A DNA stretch of 64,000 nt from Marchantia polymorpha subsp. ruderalis (Eukaryota > Streptophyta > Marchantiopsida > Marchantiales > Marchantiaceae). Made by a program: the position numbers and the translations under genes. The stretch covers positions 8,288,501 to 8,352,500 of the forward strand of contig AP031352.1 in assembly GCA_037833965.1 (NCBI GenBank). The letters are read 5' to 3'. The notes beneath the pieces were generated by a model that saw nothing but the letters and a program-made list of their open reading frames with translations, did no database searches and had not been told where the DNA came from. Positions 22,724-33,917 of the stretch are shown here, piece after piece. The first letter of the stretch is position 1. Every line of letters begins with the position of its first letter.

Positions 22724-25558
22724 ATGTCGACTGGAGCTAGCGGGAGCAACCTAAGTGCAAGAGCTGTCCGTAGGTTCCGACGAGATTCAGAGAAGGCCGT
22801 GGAAGAGACACGGCGTCAAAACAAGAAAACACCAAAAAGAGTACCTAAGCCTAGTTCGGCCGACATCCTTGGGGAACCTACCCCCGGCGGCTCGGAACCA
22901 AACTTGGTGCTTACAGTTCTACTAGATATTCCTTGCACGGACCCTCCTCGTGATTTAGAAACGACCGCCCGAGAACCGTCGACAGACACACTGATGGCGG
23001 ACGGACAAGCCAATGTGCGGCTACCTCAGCCGATTACTAAACATTCCTACCCAAAGTATAAAGGGAGTGGGGATGACGACGATGCAGATTCATACATTAA
23101 GTTGTTCGAATCGGTGTCTATTGCCAATCGCGAGATCGCAGACAACGACCGACTAAGGATCTTTCCAAGCCTTCTGCGGAAGAAAGCGAGGAGTTGGTAC
23201 AATCACGAGAGCATCGATCCGACTGGGTTGACAACATGGGCCCAGCTGAAGGAGAAGTTCCTTCGCCGCTTCCGTGAGCTCGGCTACGACAGTCGGGTAT
23301 TGACAAAGTTACGTAATTTGCAGCGAGAGAAGAAGGAGAGTCTGCGTGACTACACTGAGAGATTTCTGGACCTCCTTGACAGAATACCGAAAACAGGACC
23401 AGGGTCCCCTTTCTCGGTACAACAAGCTGTGGATTGGTACGTGACCGGTTTAACTCGGGAGATGGAGACTTTTTGCCGACGCAGCAAGTGCGACACTATT
23501 GAGGATGTGATTGCATCGGCAGAAGCCTTCGAAACTTCCACTCTCAACCGAAGAGGGAGAGAGAGACGGGAGTCAAAGGAGCGAAAACCGAAGGGAGGGC
23601 GAAGACGACGTAGAGGTATAACTCCGTCATCGGAGGAATCGTCTTCGGACGAGAACCGTTCCTCATCCGAAGAAGAGGAAACCTCATCGTCGGAGGAGGA
23701 GAAGAAGAGGAAGAAGCATGGGGCAGCGAAGAAGAAGGGCACCCGACGAGTGACTACGGACAGAGCGCCGGGAGACATAGCCTCGAAGATGGAGACCCTC
23801 GTGAAGGACTTCGCCGACCTCAAGGTTCAAGTGGTAGGCGGGCATGATCGCCGAAAATCACCCGGGAGAGTGCGAGCGAACTTATGGTGTACAACGTGCG
23901 GAGCGGTGGGACATGCAAACACCGAGTGCCTTACCACCCGTCCGTCATATCCAGTCAACGCAGTAGAGTGGGCACAACCGTACTATGGAGAGCACCCCCA
24001 GTACTATGGAGAGGCTAGCGAAGAGACAGCCTACGCCGTCCAGTCGGTTCCCACCCCCACTGCAGTTTCAGCAATGCAAGTCCCACGATATCATCCGGTG
24101 GATCGGGCCACTACAGTACCCGTGAGGCGGAGAGCACCTCCAGGGACGTTTGACCCACCGCCACCGCGAGCTTGTTATAATTGCGGGGAAGTTGGACACT
24201 TCTCACCGCAGTGTCCCCATCCAAAAAGGCGAAACGATTATGTTCCGACATGTAGTAATTGCAAGAAGACCGGACATACTGCGCCAGAGTGTGATCAGCC
24301 ACCAGTTCCTCGGCCAGCGGTACGATTTGTGAACCCTCCTGCCAAGGAGGACGTCCAAGTTAACCAGGTCGAAGTAGGTTCAGACGGGGATGACGAAGAC
24401 GAAGAATGGCCGGCGGAAGAGGTTATGTGCGCACGGGTCGAAACTCGTAGTTCCAAGAAATCGAAGGAGCAAGAGCGGGACACCCGCAAGCACGAACGGA
24501 GAACCGACGACCGGACGGGAAAAGGGAAGGAGAAGACACCCAGCAAGTCCGACTTGCGACCTGCACGGAAGTCTTCGGTTACGCGAGAGGCACCAGCAGT
24601 GCGCCCCCAGACAGCAGTCGAGGATGAGCCAGTACGCTTGCTGAAACGGGACTATGCTCCGGATATCCGCAACGAGGTAACCAACCTGTTGAAGGAAGCG
24701 ATCCGCACTCAAAAGGACCCACAGCGGCCAGACTTGCCATCCTTCCTTGGGGCGAAGTTGGCAGCCACCGTGGAACCTCGCAGAGCGTCGCCGCCGACCC
24801 CGGCGACCCAACGCGCCCACTATGACTTGGTCGAAGATCTCGGGAGTCGGAAAGTGAACATCACGTTCAAGCAGCTCCTGGAGGACAACAAGACGTATCG
24901 AAGAATGTTGATGCTTTCGCTACGACGTCCGCGGAAGCCGCGCGCATCCACATCCTCTCAAGTATATCAAGTGGAGAGCGAAGACCTAGGGCCACCAGAG
25001 ATCGATGTGGAAATAGCAGGGTGTTGTGTACGCAGGGTACCAATCGACTCTGGGTCAGGAGTCAACATAATGACGGAGGATACCGCGAGAGCCTTGGGGT
25101 TCAGTCAATACGAACCCTCGAAGCGTGTGTTGAGATTAGCGGATCAGACGCGGAGAATGCCTGCAGGTATGTTGCGCAATGTCAAAACAATCATCGGTGG
25201 TGCGGACTTTCGGTTGACGTATATCATCCTTCAACCGATGATGAAGCAGGGCTATGACGTTCTGCTCGGGCGACCATGGCTAAATGGCGCACAAGTCAGA
25301 TGTGATTGGCGAAGGCATCGCCTTAAGTTTCCCCATCCTTCGGAACCGACCAAGACCATTACGGTGCCCTGGAATAGGGTCAGACACGAAGGAGAGACCC
25401 CATCGACAAGTGCAGGTTACACATCGGGCGGGGACAGTGAGTCGACCGCGCGATCGGATTCCAGTGGTACCGAATCCGATTATTTCGTGGGATTCGTTGC
25501 CTGCTGTTCGGTAGGAGAAGAAGGAGAGCCGGAAGCTATTCCGCCGGAAGACGAATAG
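22724..25558 (+). CDS. gag: Gag-protease polyprotein, family A
   Basis: This 944 aa product packages the element RNA and carries the protease. The retrotransposon gag domain lies at about residues 100-270 (RSWYNHES, WAQLKEKFLRRF, AVDWYVTGL). A Ser/Glu/Lys-rich linker follows, then three CX2CX4HX4C zinc knuckles near residues 388 (CTTCGAVGHANTEC), 484 (CYNCGEVGHFSPQC) and 510 (CSNCKKTGHTAPEC). The aspartic protease active site is DSGSG at about residue 775. The ATG is the first good start after the primer site. The frame ends in TAG at 25556-25558 in a readthrough context, with pol continuing in the same frame. Confidence 0.92.
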   Translation: MSTGASGSNLSARAVRRFRRDSEKAVEETRRQNKKTPKRVPKPSSADILGEPTPGGSEPNLVLTVLLDIPCTDPPRDLETTAREPSTDTLMADGQANVRLPQPITKHSYPKYKGSGDDDDADSYIKLFESVSIANREIADNDRLRIFPSLLRKKARSWYNHESIDPTGLTTWAQLKEKFLRRFRELGYDSRVLTKLRNLQREKKESLRDYTERFLDLLDRIPKTGPGSPFSVQQAVDWYVTGLTREMETFCRRSKCDTIEDVIASAEAFETSTLNRRGRERRESKERKPKGGRRRRRGITPSSEESSSDENRSSSEEEETSSSEEEKKRKKHGAAKKKGTRRVTTDRAPGDIASKMETLVKDFADLKVQVVGGHDRRKSPGRVRANLWCTTCGAVGHANTECLTTRPSYPVNAVEWAQPYYGEHPQYYGEASEETAYAVQSVPTPTAVSAMQVPRYHPVDRATTVPVRRRAPPGTFDPPPPRACYNCGEVGHFSPQCPHPKRRNDYVPTCSNCKKTGHTAPECDQPPVPRPAVRFVNPPAKEDVQVNQVEVGSDGDDEDEEWPAEEVMCARVETRSSKKSKEQERDTRKHERRTDDRTGKGKEKTPSKSDLRPARKSSVTREAPAVRPQTAVEDEPVRLLKRDYAPDIRNEVTNLLKEAIRTQKDPQRPDLPSFLGAKLAATVEPRRASPPTPATQRAHYDLVEDLGSRKVNITFKQLLEDNKTYRRMLMLSLRRPRKPRASTSSQVYQVESEDLGPPEIDVEIAGCCVRRVPIDSGSGVNIMTEDTARALGFSQYEPSKRVLRLADQTRRMPAGMLRNVKTIIGGADFRLTYIILQPMMKQGYDVLLGRPWLNGAQVRCDWRRHRLKFPHPSEPTKTITVPWNRVRHEGETPSTSAGYTSGGDSESTARSDSSGTESDYFVGFVACCSVGEEGEPEAIPPEDE

Positions 25559-25564
25559 CAATTA
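25556..25564 (+). promoter_or_regulatory. Leaky stop signal UAG-CAA-UUA between gag-PR and pol
   Basis: The gag stop TAG is followed by CAATTA, matching the UAG-CAR-YYA context that promotes translational readthrough in tobamoviruses and in the soybean retroelement SIRE1. Downstream codons stay in frame into pol with no stop until the mutation at 25982. Confidence 0.75.
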
Positions 25565-28399
25565 ACGGTGGGACTGGGAAGGAGTGAGACGAGTCACACC
25601 GAGGGCATTGTCGACCCTAATGACTGTCATGAAGTACAACTCAGTCCCGACAAGTGCTTGAAGGTATCAAGCACAGTGAGAGGAGACGAGCTAAGGAAAG
25701 TACAGGCATTCCTTAGCCATTATGTCGACGTCTTCGCCTGGAAGATCGAAGACATGAAGGGGATACCTGCACGGTATGGGGAACACCGTATCGATTTACT
25801 GGACGACTCAGTACCCATACGACAGCGCCAGTATCGCCTCAACCCAAAATACTCCTTGCTAGTTAAGGAGAAGATAGATAAGTACTTGAGTGCTGGTATT
25901 ATTTACCCAGTGCTCAGCAGTGAATGGGTGTCGCCGATTGTTATCGTACCCAAGAAGTTGACGGGTAAGATACGAGTGTGTTAGGATTTCCGAAAGTTGA
26001 ATGCAGCAACACGCAAGGATCATCACCCGTTGCCGTTCACGGATGCCATTCTAGACCATGTCGCAGGACATGAATGCTATAGCTTCCTGGACGGGTTCTC
26101 AGGTTACAATCAGGTGTCTATCCGGGAACAGGACAAGGATAAAACTACGTTCACAACCGACTGGGGAACTTACGCATACCACAAGATGCCCTTCGGTCTG
26201 TGCAACGCGCCTGCCACCTTTCAACGGATGATGACCAATATCTTCCAGGAGCAACTGAGGAAGTTCCTGGAAATATTCATAGATGACTTCTGTGTCTTTG
26301 GGAAGCGGTCTGAACACCTAAGTCACTTGAAGCAGACCTTCGATAAATGTAGAGAGAGCAGTTTATCGCTGCATCCCGAGAAGTGCTTTTTCTTTATGAC
26401 TAGTGGGATCTTGTTGGGTCATCGGGTCTCGGCAGACGGCATTGCGGTGGACATCGAGAAGGTCAAGGTTATACTCGAGCTTGAGCCACCCACGAATCTA
26501 AGAGAGCTGCGAGCATTCCTGGGTCATGTGGGCTACTACCGAAGATTCATACACCTGTATGCAATACTGGCGGCGGACCTGACCAAGTTGTTGAAGAAGG
26601 ACGAGCCTTATGCCTGGGGTGCGAACCAGCAGTCAACATTTGAGGCTCTTAAAGCGAAACTCACGACTGCTCCCGTGCTAAGGAGTCCAGACTGGAATCG
26701 ACCATTCCATGTTTACGTTGACACATCTGCATTCGCCATCGGTGTAGTACTGAGTCAAAAGGATGACAACAAAAAGGACTACCCGATCTATTTCGCGAGC
26801 CGACAGCTGTCTCTAGCAGAGCGGAAGTACACCACAACGGAGAGAGAAGCGTTGGGGATGGTGTACTCCTGTAAAAAGTTCCGTCACTACCTAATCTGCT
26901 ACGAGTTTGTGTTCCATGTGGACCACTACGCATTGCAACACCTAGTCAAGAAAGCCGACCTATCCGGTCGGATCGCCAGGTGGGTGTTGTTGCTACAAGA
27001 GTTCACCTACACAGTCCAGACCAGGAAAGGGGTGCACCACGAAAATGCGGATTACTTGTCCCGATTATGGACCCAGCCGACAGAGGAGGAATTGGTGGAC
27101 GATTTTCCAGATGAAGAGTTATTTCAGTTGTCTGCGGGGCATGAGTCCCGCTATGCCGACCTGTATCGATATCTGCTAACCCTCCAGTGTCCCGTAGGCA
27201 TGGATTTGGAACAGCGAACTGTCTTTATTCATAAGGCAGGCCCGTACCAACTCCAGCAGGGGGTTTTGTTCAAGAAGATGGCAGATGAGCGCTTATGCAG
27301 ATGCCTGGAGGAATCAGAGGTACCAAGAATAGTGAGTGCGATGCATACAGAGGAGGCGGGTGGACACTATGCCACGAGGAACACGGTCACAAAGATTCTA
27401 AATGCGGGGTATTGGTGGCCGACCATGTTTAAGGATGTTCTCGATTACATCCGCAAGTGCGACAGTTGCCAGAGGACGGGGAGACCAACGCCTACAACAC
27501 GCTGGCCCCTGACTCCCATCATGCCTCTAGCACCTTTCGAAAAGTGGGGCATTGACTTTGTAGGGCCGATACAACCAGTGACTAGAAGCACACGAAGGCG
27601 CTACATTCTGGTAGCAACGGACTACGCCACCAAAATGGTGGAGGCCAGGGCCACCAAAAGGGATGATGCTGCCACAGTGGCAGCCTTCTTGTTTGAGTCG
27701 ATTATCACACGCTACGGATGTCCCTTAGAGCTAGTCAGCGACCGGGGCACGCATTTTCTGAATCAGATCATCGAAGATCTGACACGGTATTTCCACATCC
27801 AGCACCGGAAGACTACTCCATACAATCCCAAGGCGAATGGACTGACGGAGAAGTCCAATGGTCTGCTGTGTAAAATACTACTCAAGGTCACGGTGAATCA
27901 CGCTCACGACTGGGATACGAAGCTAGCAGCCGCACTATGGGCGTACCGGACAGCTGAGAAGATCACGACCAAACAGACACCATACTTTCTGGTGTATGGG
28001 CAACACCCGATCCTCCCGATCGAATTTGAAGTACCCACCCAACGAACGTTGGATTTGCAGAGGATGGGCGCAGAGGAGAGTCAGCTCTACAGGTTACAGG
28101 AGGTCACGCTGCTAGATGAGAGGAGACGAGACGCCGAAGATCGCACCAGGAAAATCCAGCTCCGCCGGAAGGAGAGATACGATAAAAAGATCAAACCTGT
28201 ACTCCTGCAGGCGGGTGATTTGGCATTGCTCTACGACAGCAGGCATGCCAGATTCCCAGGCAAACTGCACCTAAGATGGATGGGACCTTACAGGGTTGTC
28301 GAAGTCTTCTCGAATGGATCCATCCAACTTGCGGACCTGGCCGGCGATTTGTTAGGCACCTGAGTGAACGGGTGGCGGTTGAAGAAATACCACATGTGA
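25559..28399 (+). pseudogene. pol: Pol (RT-RNase H-integrase), family A, two nonsense codons
   Basis: This frame follows gag in the same frame after the leaky UAG. Seen: reverse transcriptase (FIDDFCVFG active site), RNase H (HVYVDTSAFA, TEREALGMVY), integrase zinc region ending CDSCQRTGR, catalytic stretches GIDFVGP, SDRGTHFLN and NGLTEKSNG, and the C-terminal WMGPYRVVEVF module. A TAG at 25982-25984 replaces the CAG of RVCQDFR in RT. A TGA at 28361-28363 replaces the CGA of GTRVNGW twelve codons before the natural stop. Both are C-to-T changes relative to family B. The reading frame is otherwise uninterrupted, so inactivation is recent. Confidence 0.9.
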
Positions 28400-28423
28400 G
28401 TGTTCGCGTGGGCGCTCACAATT

Positions 28424-28436
28424 GAGGAGGGGAGCA
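28424..28436 (+). other. Polypurine tract, family A
   Basis: GAGGAGGGGAGCA lies directly before the 3' LTR start TGTGGTACC and should prime plus-strand DNA synthesis. Family B has GAGGAGGGGGGCA at the same position. Confidence 0.8.
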
Positions 28437-29677
28437 TGTGGTACCCCACTTTTGGCAATTTTGAGGAAATTAAAACATTTTTGGAAAACTGTACCCTGGC
28501 AACATTGTAAATAGCCTTCGGTACATCAAAACGGAGTGAATCCGGAAGATCGCGGGGATTCTCGAGGGATCTTGTAGAATCTAGGATTTGGGGTGCAGCA
28601 GTAAGGACAGGCACCACCCTCCCTGCGAGCTCTGCAGTTAGGATCCCTGCGACGCAAGGCGCAAAACCCGCCTTTGGAGGTGTCCGCGGCGGTAGGGAAA
28701 TCCTCCATAATTAGGTCAACCCTCGGGCGCCTTGACCGAGTTAGGGTCTCGTTGGAAAGAGCTCGACGCACTGATTCCAACGAGTCCAAGAACGCTTGGA
28801 ACGGATGAGGACTTAGGGAGTTATCACTATTGGAACATACGGAGACGGTCGCCTTCGGCGGAAGGAGTTCGCCACCGGCGGGAATTCCGCCTACGCGGAA
28901 GGGGGAATCAAGTTTTGTCCTATGCGCGGACGAAGGCGTTCGCCTGTGCACAGGCGAAGTAGGGTTTGGGGAGGCGCGAAGTCCGCCTACGCACAGGCGT
29001 TCGCCTGTGCACAGGCGCTTCGGCGTCGGCGGAAAATCCGCCTTGGGCTCTAGAAATGCGCCTTGTGAGGTAGAAAGTGTACGGCGCCTTCTGCGCCAGC
29101 GCGGCGCCGCGGACGAGCAAGGAGCCGCCAGAGGAATCAAATCCGTACGGACCATGCGGACGGGACGGGTGGATGCGCTCTTGGACGGACGGAGTTGCGG
29201 CGGCGGAAGCGCCGACGAAGAGACAAGGAACGGACAGACTGGACGGAGACGGCTGACCACGGTCAACGCCTTCCGCGCCAGCGCGACGCCGCGCACGGAG
29301 TTCGCCTGCGCACAGGTGAGCACCTGTGCACAGGAGAATGAAGTTCCGCGCCGGCGGAGAATCCGCCGAGGAGTCCGCCTGCGCACAGGCAGGGGTTGAA
29401 CTTTTGTCCGACATGCGGACACACGCGTCAAGGCAGAAGGGGATTGGCCGAGGGGCGGTACGAACAAGTGTACCGCGCAAGGCGGAAAACTCGCCTTCGG
29501 CGCTGCGCTCCCATGTCCGCAGGGTAATACGCTCACGGAGTTCAAATCCGCCAATTCGAGCGTGAGAGTTTAATCGGCGACGGCGGAGCGTGAAGCCGCG
29601 CGTGAGAGCGGAGACCGTTCCAGCGTAGAGCCAGCGCGGCCATCAAGTGAGACGTTCTCCACGAGCAAGAGCCGACC

Positions 29678-32600
29678 ATGACCTTCGACCGGACGGCGGA
29701 GAACGTCCCATTCTTGAATTCGCGATTCCAATCTCTTGTGCGCGCTGCGCGCATCCATCTGCTGGCTGCTAAACATTCTCGACGTCGCCGCACAGGGGAT
29801 TTCTTGGTGATTGAGGGAGAAGTGAGTGCGCGGGATTTGGAATTGAGGGCGATTAGAGTTTGCCGAGAGAGAAAGGAGCTCGGACGGTGCGGAAGTAGAA
29901 TGAGCGGGCGAGCGAACTCCAGGAACGCAATGACGAGACCGGGCAGATTGCGGATGGTGCCACTTCGCCTACCACAGAACGGGCTGCGCGCTTTCGAGGA
30001 GCGCTTAATAGCAAGAAAGCTCGATTTCTTGCTATGGGGATGGAACTACATCTGTGCGAATATGGTGCGCGAGTGGCTAGAGCCACAGGGACCACCCTCG
30101 CGCGGATTGCGTCCGCATGTTGATCGGTGGACAGTCCAAGATTGGGCGCAGGCATTGGGAAGATGTGCCGGCATGCCAGGGCATCTCCTTTTCGACAGTG
30201 AGAGCATCAAGGTGACCAAGCAGGAAGAGGCGCAATTTGTGGAGCTGTTCAAGACCGGGAGGTCTACCAAGAATGGGTACAGGACCCGTGATTACAAGGA
30301 TCGATTTCGCCGGACTTTGTCCGCGGCGCTGATGCAATTACTGCAGCCACACCGCGCCTGCTACATCACATTGTGGCAGGTCTCTTTTGTGGAGTGCGTC
30401 ATCGAGGGAACTCCAATTCACTGGGCGAGCATCCTGCACAGGGTGATGCGACAGCACGCTTTTGAGGAGAAGGGGGGAACTCTAAACCATCTCTCTCCTT
30501 TCCTCATCAATTTTTATCGACAGCGGAATTGTTTGACAGCGGCGGAGCTTGAGCATTTTCCGCCGTTGTCCGTCGACCATCCCGGGAAGTATGTACGGGA
30601 GAATGAGGTCGACACTGATGCAGAGGAGTCACCGACTTCTACCCCATCAAGGCGGAGGGACGAAGGGAGAAACACTCCTGCAGCACGAGTGCCGCGGAAA
30701 CGGCGATGGAGAGAAGAGTCCGAAGAGGAACAGCATCAAGAACCCTCTGCTCCCATTCGACCGCGGCCGTTGTACGAGTCATACAGCCGGCCGAAGCAGA
30801 AGGCACGCAGACTGGTGTTACCAGCCAACAGTGCGGACACGGCGACGATTGCGACGGAGAAAGGAAGTGCGTCGCCAGAGAAGCATGAGGAAGCGCGGAC
30901 GACCGCAGGAGCAACGGACCACGCTGCAGCCTCGACGGGCGAGAGGCCGCCTACGGGCCAAGGGCCTCCGGAGTTACCACGTGCGTTGCGGACAGATGTT
31001 CCGTTTGCGCACAGACGAGACTCCGCAGACGGACGAGCCTCCGCGGACAGGCGATCACAAGCGGACGTAGATCTACGCTTACGCGTGGGAAGGAGCAGTC
31101 CGCCTGTGCACAGGCGCTCGCCTGTGCACAGGTCACCTGTGCACAGGTCACCTCCACACGTGCCGCCTGTGCACAGGCAGGAATCACCCCCGTTCCAACG
31201 AAGGAAGGGGAAGGAGCCGGCGGAAGAGCCGCCTACGAGACACCGGCCCTCGGGGCCAGACCCTCCGGCGCACCACGCGCCGCAATTTGCGCCTTCGGCG
31301 CCAAGGCCTTCGAGCCGAGGAGATACGAGCAGGGAGTGTGGGGAGGCCACACTATCGGCGGGTAATCCGCCGGTAGATGCGCCTTCGGCGGTAGGGCCTC
31401 AGGGCCAAGGGACATCGGGCGAGCGGCCCCCGGCCATGTCGCCTTTTGTGATGGACGTCCGCGGCGCTACGCCTGCGGCGGACAAGGCGCCGGCATTTGC
31501 GCCTGCGCACAAGCCAAGCACAGCCCCCGCGGACCGATCAAGGGAGCAGCAACAGACGGAGGAGCGGAGTGACTGTCCGCGGGATGAAATTTCGATGCGC
31601 GATGCGCAATCAAACCCAGCGCAGCCACCCTCCGCTCGATCGCCTTCGGCGGCGGGCGTCGGCGGCAGAGAGGACACGGTAGACGACCAACAAGCGAGCG
31701 GCGGGGATGCCGCACGGGCACATTCGCCTACCGCCTTAGACATTTTGGCGAAGAGCAGCGCGGCTGCAGCCGTGCCTTCGCAGGCAGCACACGTCGACGA
31801 CGTGCAGCCCCACTCGGGTCAGTCGCCGACGCAATCAATGGCGACTGAAATTCTCCACTCGGATGATGACGACGGAGGCTCCACCAAAGAAATGTCAGGA
31901 GCAGAGGACACCGAGGAGGAGGAGGAGGAAATTGTTGGAGCGCCGGCGGCGGCGCTCTCTGAGCAGGTGATTCCGTTGCTGAGGTACTTGGATCGCAAAG
32001 TCGATAAATACGCCGACCCACTTCAGCCGGGATCTTACATCGAGTTAGTGCGCAGGCGGACTCGCACTAAAGTCCACACCAGCAAGCTATTAGCTAGAGT
32101 GGACCAGGAGTTGAGGGAATTGAAGGAGAAGCATGAATGCTTGTGGGGTCAGTATAAACTTAATCAGAAATTCTACAAGTACTCCGAGAAGGTGAGGGAT
32201 GGGAAACTGGAAGAGCTCACCAAGGAGCAGGTGAAGGTCACGGAAGCACTAATTTCTGAGCAGGCCCAGAATCGGATTTTGTCAGAGGAGCTCGTGCGAC
32301 AGACGCGGTTGTTGGAACAGTGTCAGCTCGCACGGCAGGCGGATGAGGGGGTAATCCGCAGGCTACAGTCAGAGTGTGGCGAATTGAGAGCGCAACGTGC
32401 TGAGGCCGAATCGCAATTAGTGATAGTTGAAGAGGATCGCAGGAAGGAGGCAGATCGCACAAAGGTGGAGACGGCGAGGCGTGTCGCCCACTGTCTCAAG
32501 GGCTACGCCCACTGGGAAGTGAAGGCGCAGGAGAAACTCACACTGCGTGAGTTTGAACTTCGCGCAGCCGGGTTGTTGTTAGGCGACAGTAGGAGTCGGC

Positions 32601-32818
32601 GGAAGGTAGCAAAGAAGCTCGATGCTTTTCTGTCGAAGGCGCAGGATACCATGTCCGCCCTCGAAGTGGAGGTGTCCGCGGCGTTGCAGCGATTGGGACT
32701 GCGCAGTCGAGCGGAAGATTGGCAGGGTAGGGAATTAGTGCGCGGCAGTCCGCCGCGCAGGAGACGTAGCACAGGTTCCGCGGAGTGTAGTGTAGCGTGG
32801 TTCCGCGCAGGCGTGTAG
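29678..32818 (+). CDS. LTR (U3)-encoded protein of unknown function, family A, 3' LTR copy
   Basis: This second copy of the 1046-codon frame is intact and the same length as the copy at 18489. It differs by a few dozen residues, mostly in the Pro/Arg-rich linker and the acidic stretch before the coiled coil. The family-B-aligned start is the ATG at 29930. It lies directly downstream of pol, so it would form a third frame on the genomic RNA. It has no stop codons although the neighbouring pol frame has two. Part of that may reflect the high GC content, which makes chance stops rare. Confidence 0.7.
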   Translation: MTFDRTAENVPFLNSRFQSLVRAARIHLLAAKHSRRRRTGDFLVIEGEVSARDLELRAIRVCRERKELGRCGSRMSGRANSRNAMTRPGRLRMVPLRLPQNGLRAFEERLIARKLDFLLWGWNYICANMVREWLEPQGPPSRGLRPHVDRWTVQDWAQALGRCAGMPGHLLFDSESIKVTKQEEAQFVELFKTGRSTKNGYRTRDYKDRFRRTLSAALMQLLQPHRACYITLWQVSFVECVIEGTPIHWASILHRVMRQHAFEEKGGTLNHLSPFLINFYRQRNCLTAAELEHFPPLSVDHPGKYVRENEVDTDAEESPTSTPSRRRDEGRNTPAARVPRKRRWREESEEEQHQEPSAPIRPRPLYESYSRPKQKARRLVLPANSADTATIATEKGSASPEKHEEARTTAGATDHAAASTGERPPTGQGPPELPRALRTDVPFAHRRDSADGRASADRRSQADVDLRLRVGRSSPPVHRRSPVHRSPVHRSPPHVPPVHRQESPPFQRRKGKEPAEEPPTRHRPSGPDPPAHHAPQFAPSAPRPSSRGDTSRECGEATLSAGNPPVDAPSAVGPQGQGTSGERPPAMSPFVMDVRGATPAADKAPAFAPAHKPSTAPADRSREQQQTEERSDCPRDEISMRDAQSNPAQPPSARSPSAAGVGGREDTVDDQQASGGDAARAHSPTALDILAKSSAAAAVPSQAAHVDDVQPHSGQSPTQSMATEILHSDDDDGGSTKEMSGAEDTEEEEEEIVGAPAAALSEQVIPLLRYLDRKVDKYADPLQPGSYIELVRRRTRTKVHTSKLLARVDQELRELKEKHECLWGQYKLNQKFYKYSEKVRDGKLEELTKEQVKVTEALISEQAQNRILSEELVRQTRLLEQCQLARQADEGVIRRLQSECGELRAQRAEAESQLVIVEEDRRKEADRTKVETARRVAHCLKGYAHWEVKAQEKLTLREFELRAAGLLLGDSRSRRKVAKKLDAFLSKAQDTMSALEVEVSAALQRLGLRSRAEDWQGRELVRGSPPRRRRSTGSAECSVAWFRAGV

Positions 32819-32854
32819 CGTAGTGCAGTGTAGTGCTAGTTAGGACTTAGAAGG

Positions 32855-32863
32855 TATAAAATA
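32855..32863 (+). promoter_or_regulatory. LTR TATA box, family A 3' LTR
   Basis: TATAAAATA is identical to the 5' LTR copy and is followed by the same CCAGGC-GTTTT-GCCTGG hairpin at 32867-32883. It could drive transcription outward toward OMT gene 3, antisense to that gene. Confidence 0.55.
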
Positions 32864-33917
32864 GTTCCAGGCGTTTTGCCTGGGGTTCTTTCCCATCAGA
32901 AGTGCAGATCAGGAACCCATTTCCTTTGCGTGTTTGTGTCCTTGAGTTCTGTCACCACGCACGAGGAGTTACAACTTAGCGTTCCGCATTTTGTAACTGA
33001 AGGCCTTCGGCCGAATGTTCAGAGCTAGTCCATTGGTTAGAGACTTGAGTAGTTCGGAATTGCACCTGCGGGTGACTGCCGATGCTCAGAGCCAGTGACT
33101 AGTTAGATACTTGAACAGTTTCGCCCCTACACCTTCGAGTGTTTCTTTCTGATTGTACTCCCTTGGGATTTTTCCCCTGAATGCCAAAGTGAAGTTTTGT
33201 TACTTCGTGTAAGCCTTGGTTGTAAATTCAGGCTACGCTGCAGCAGGTGCCTTGAGGGTAACCCCTGTAGTATTTCTGGGAATGACAAGTGCCTGAGAAT
33301 TCAAACTCTTCAATAGACTGTTGTTGTGTTACTGGAATGTTTCACAGTGAGTCCTTCAGTGCGGACCTGTGTTCTCTGCGCGTTTTGTGAGTTGAGAGTG
33401 TTGTTCACCGCGTAGGAGTGACTTCGATCCGAAGTAGGCAGTCCAAACCGGGTTTCCTACACTAGCAGCAAGCTAGTGGAAGTGTTGTAAAAGCCGGAGT
33501 TGGAAGTCACTGCCCGCAGCTTTGCCGAGTGTGCTCGCGAGAGACTTTCCCCCTGAAATCTTGAAGTAGAGGTCCTAACGGATCTCTGGGTTGTATTTCT
33601 GTAGTTTCAGGTGTGTGTGTGTGTGTGTTACGCTGCACTGTGCGACCTCCGAGTGCGCTCCGAGTGGACACTTGCAGTATTTCTGGGAGTGACAGTCGCC
33701 TGAGAATTCAAACTCATCAATAGTCTGTTAAATGTGACACTTTGTACCCTGTGTGTTCCTCTGTCCCTGTGGGTTCGACCTTTCTACCACTATATTGCAG
33801 TTTTAGCCTTTAGTGGGTTATTACAATAATGTCTGGATCAGAATTAGCACAACGTTGGTTTTATGGCCAAGAAAAGCTCTTCTTTTTTCAATAAAGTTCG
33901 GATCCAATTAGCGATAA

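Larger units (their letters stand above)
17297..33825 (+). mobile_element. Family-A Ty3/gypsy LTR retrotransposon (16.5 kb)
   Basis: The element runs LTR (17297-22637), primer site, gag-protease, pol, polypurine tract, LTR (28437-33825). Domain order PR-RT-RNase H-integrase marks it as Ty3/gypsy. No chromodomain is seen after the integrase, and a tRNA-Asp-type primer site fits the non-chromovirus (Tat/Athila-like) side, which is inference. Its left flank (ACAGG, family-B sequence) and right flank (ATAAT, OMT sequence) do not match. The left half therefore probably belongs to a later insertion that recombined with the older element whose right end is at 33825. Pol carries two nonsense codons, so this copy is not autonomous. 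Confidence 0.9.
28437..33825 (+). repeat. Family-A 3' LTR (5389 bp)
   Basis: It runs from TGTGGTACC to GGGTTATTACA and is followed by ATAAT (33826-33830), matching 12957-12961. It is clearly diverged from the LTR at 17297, with many substitutions, the 49 bp at 29011-29059 and a few short indels. Confidence 0.9.
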
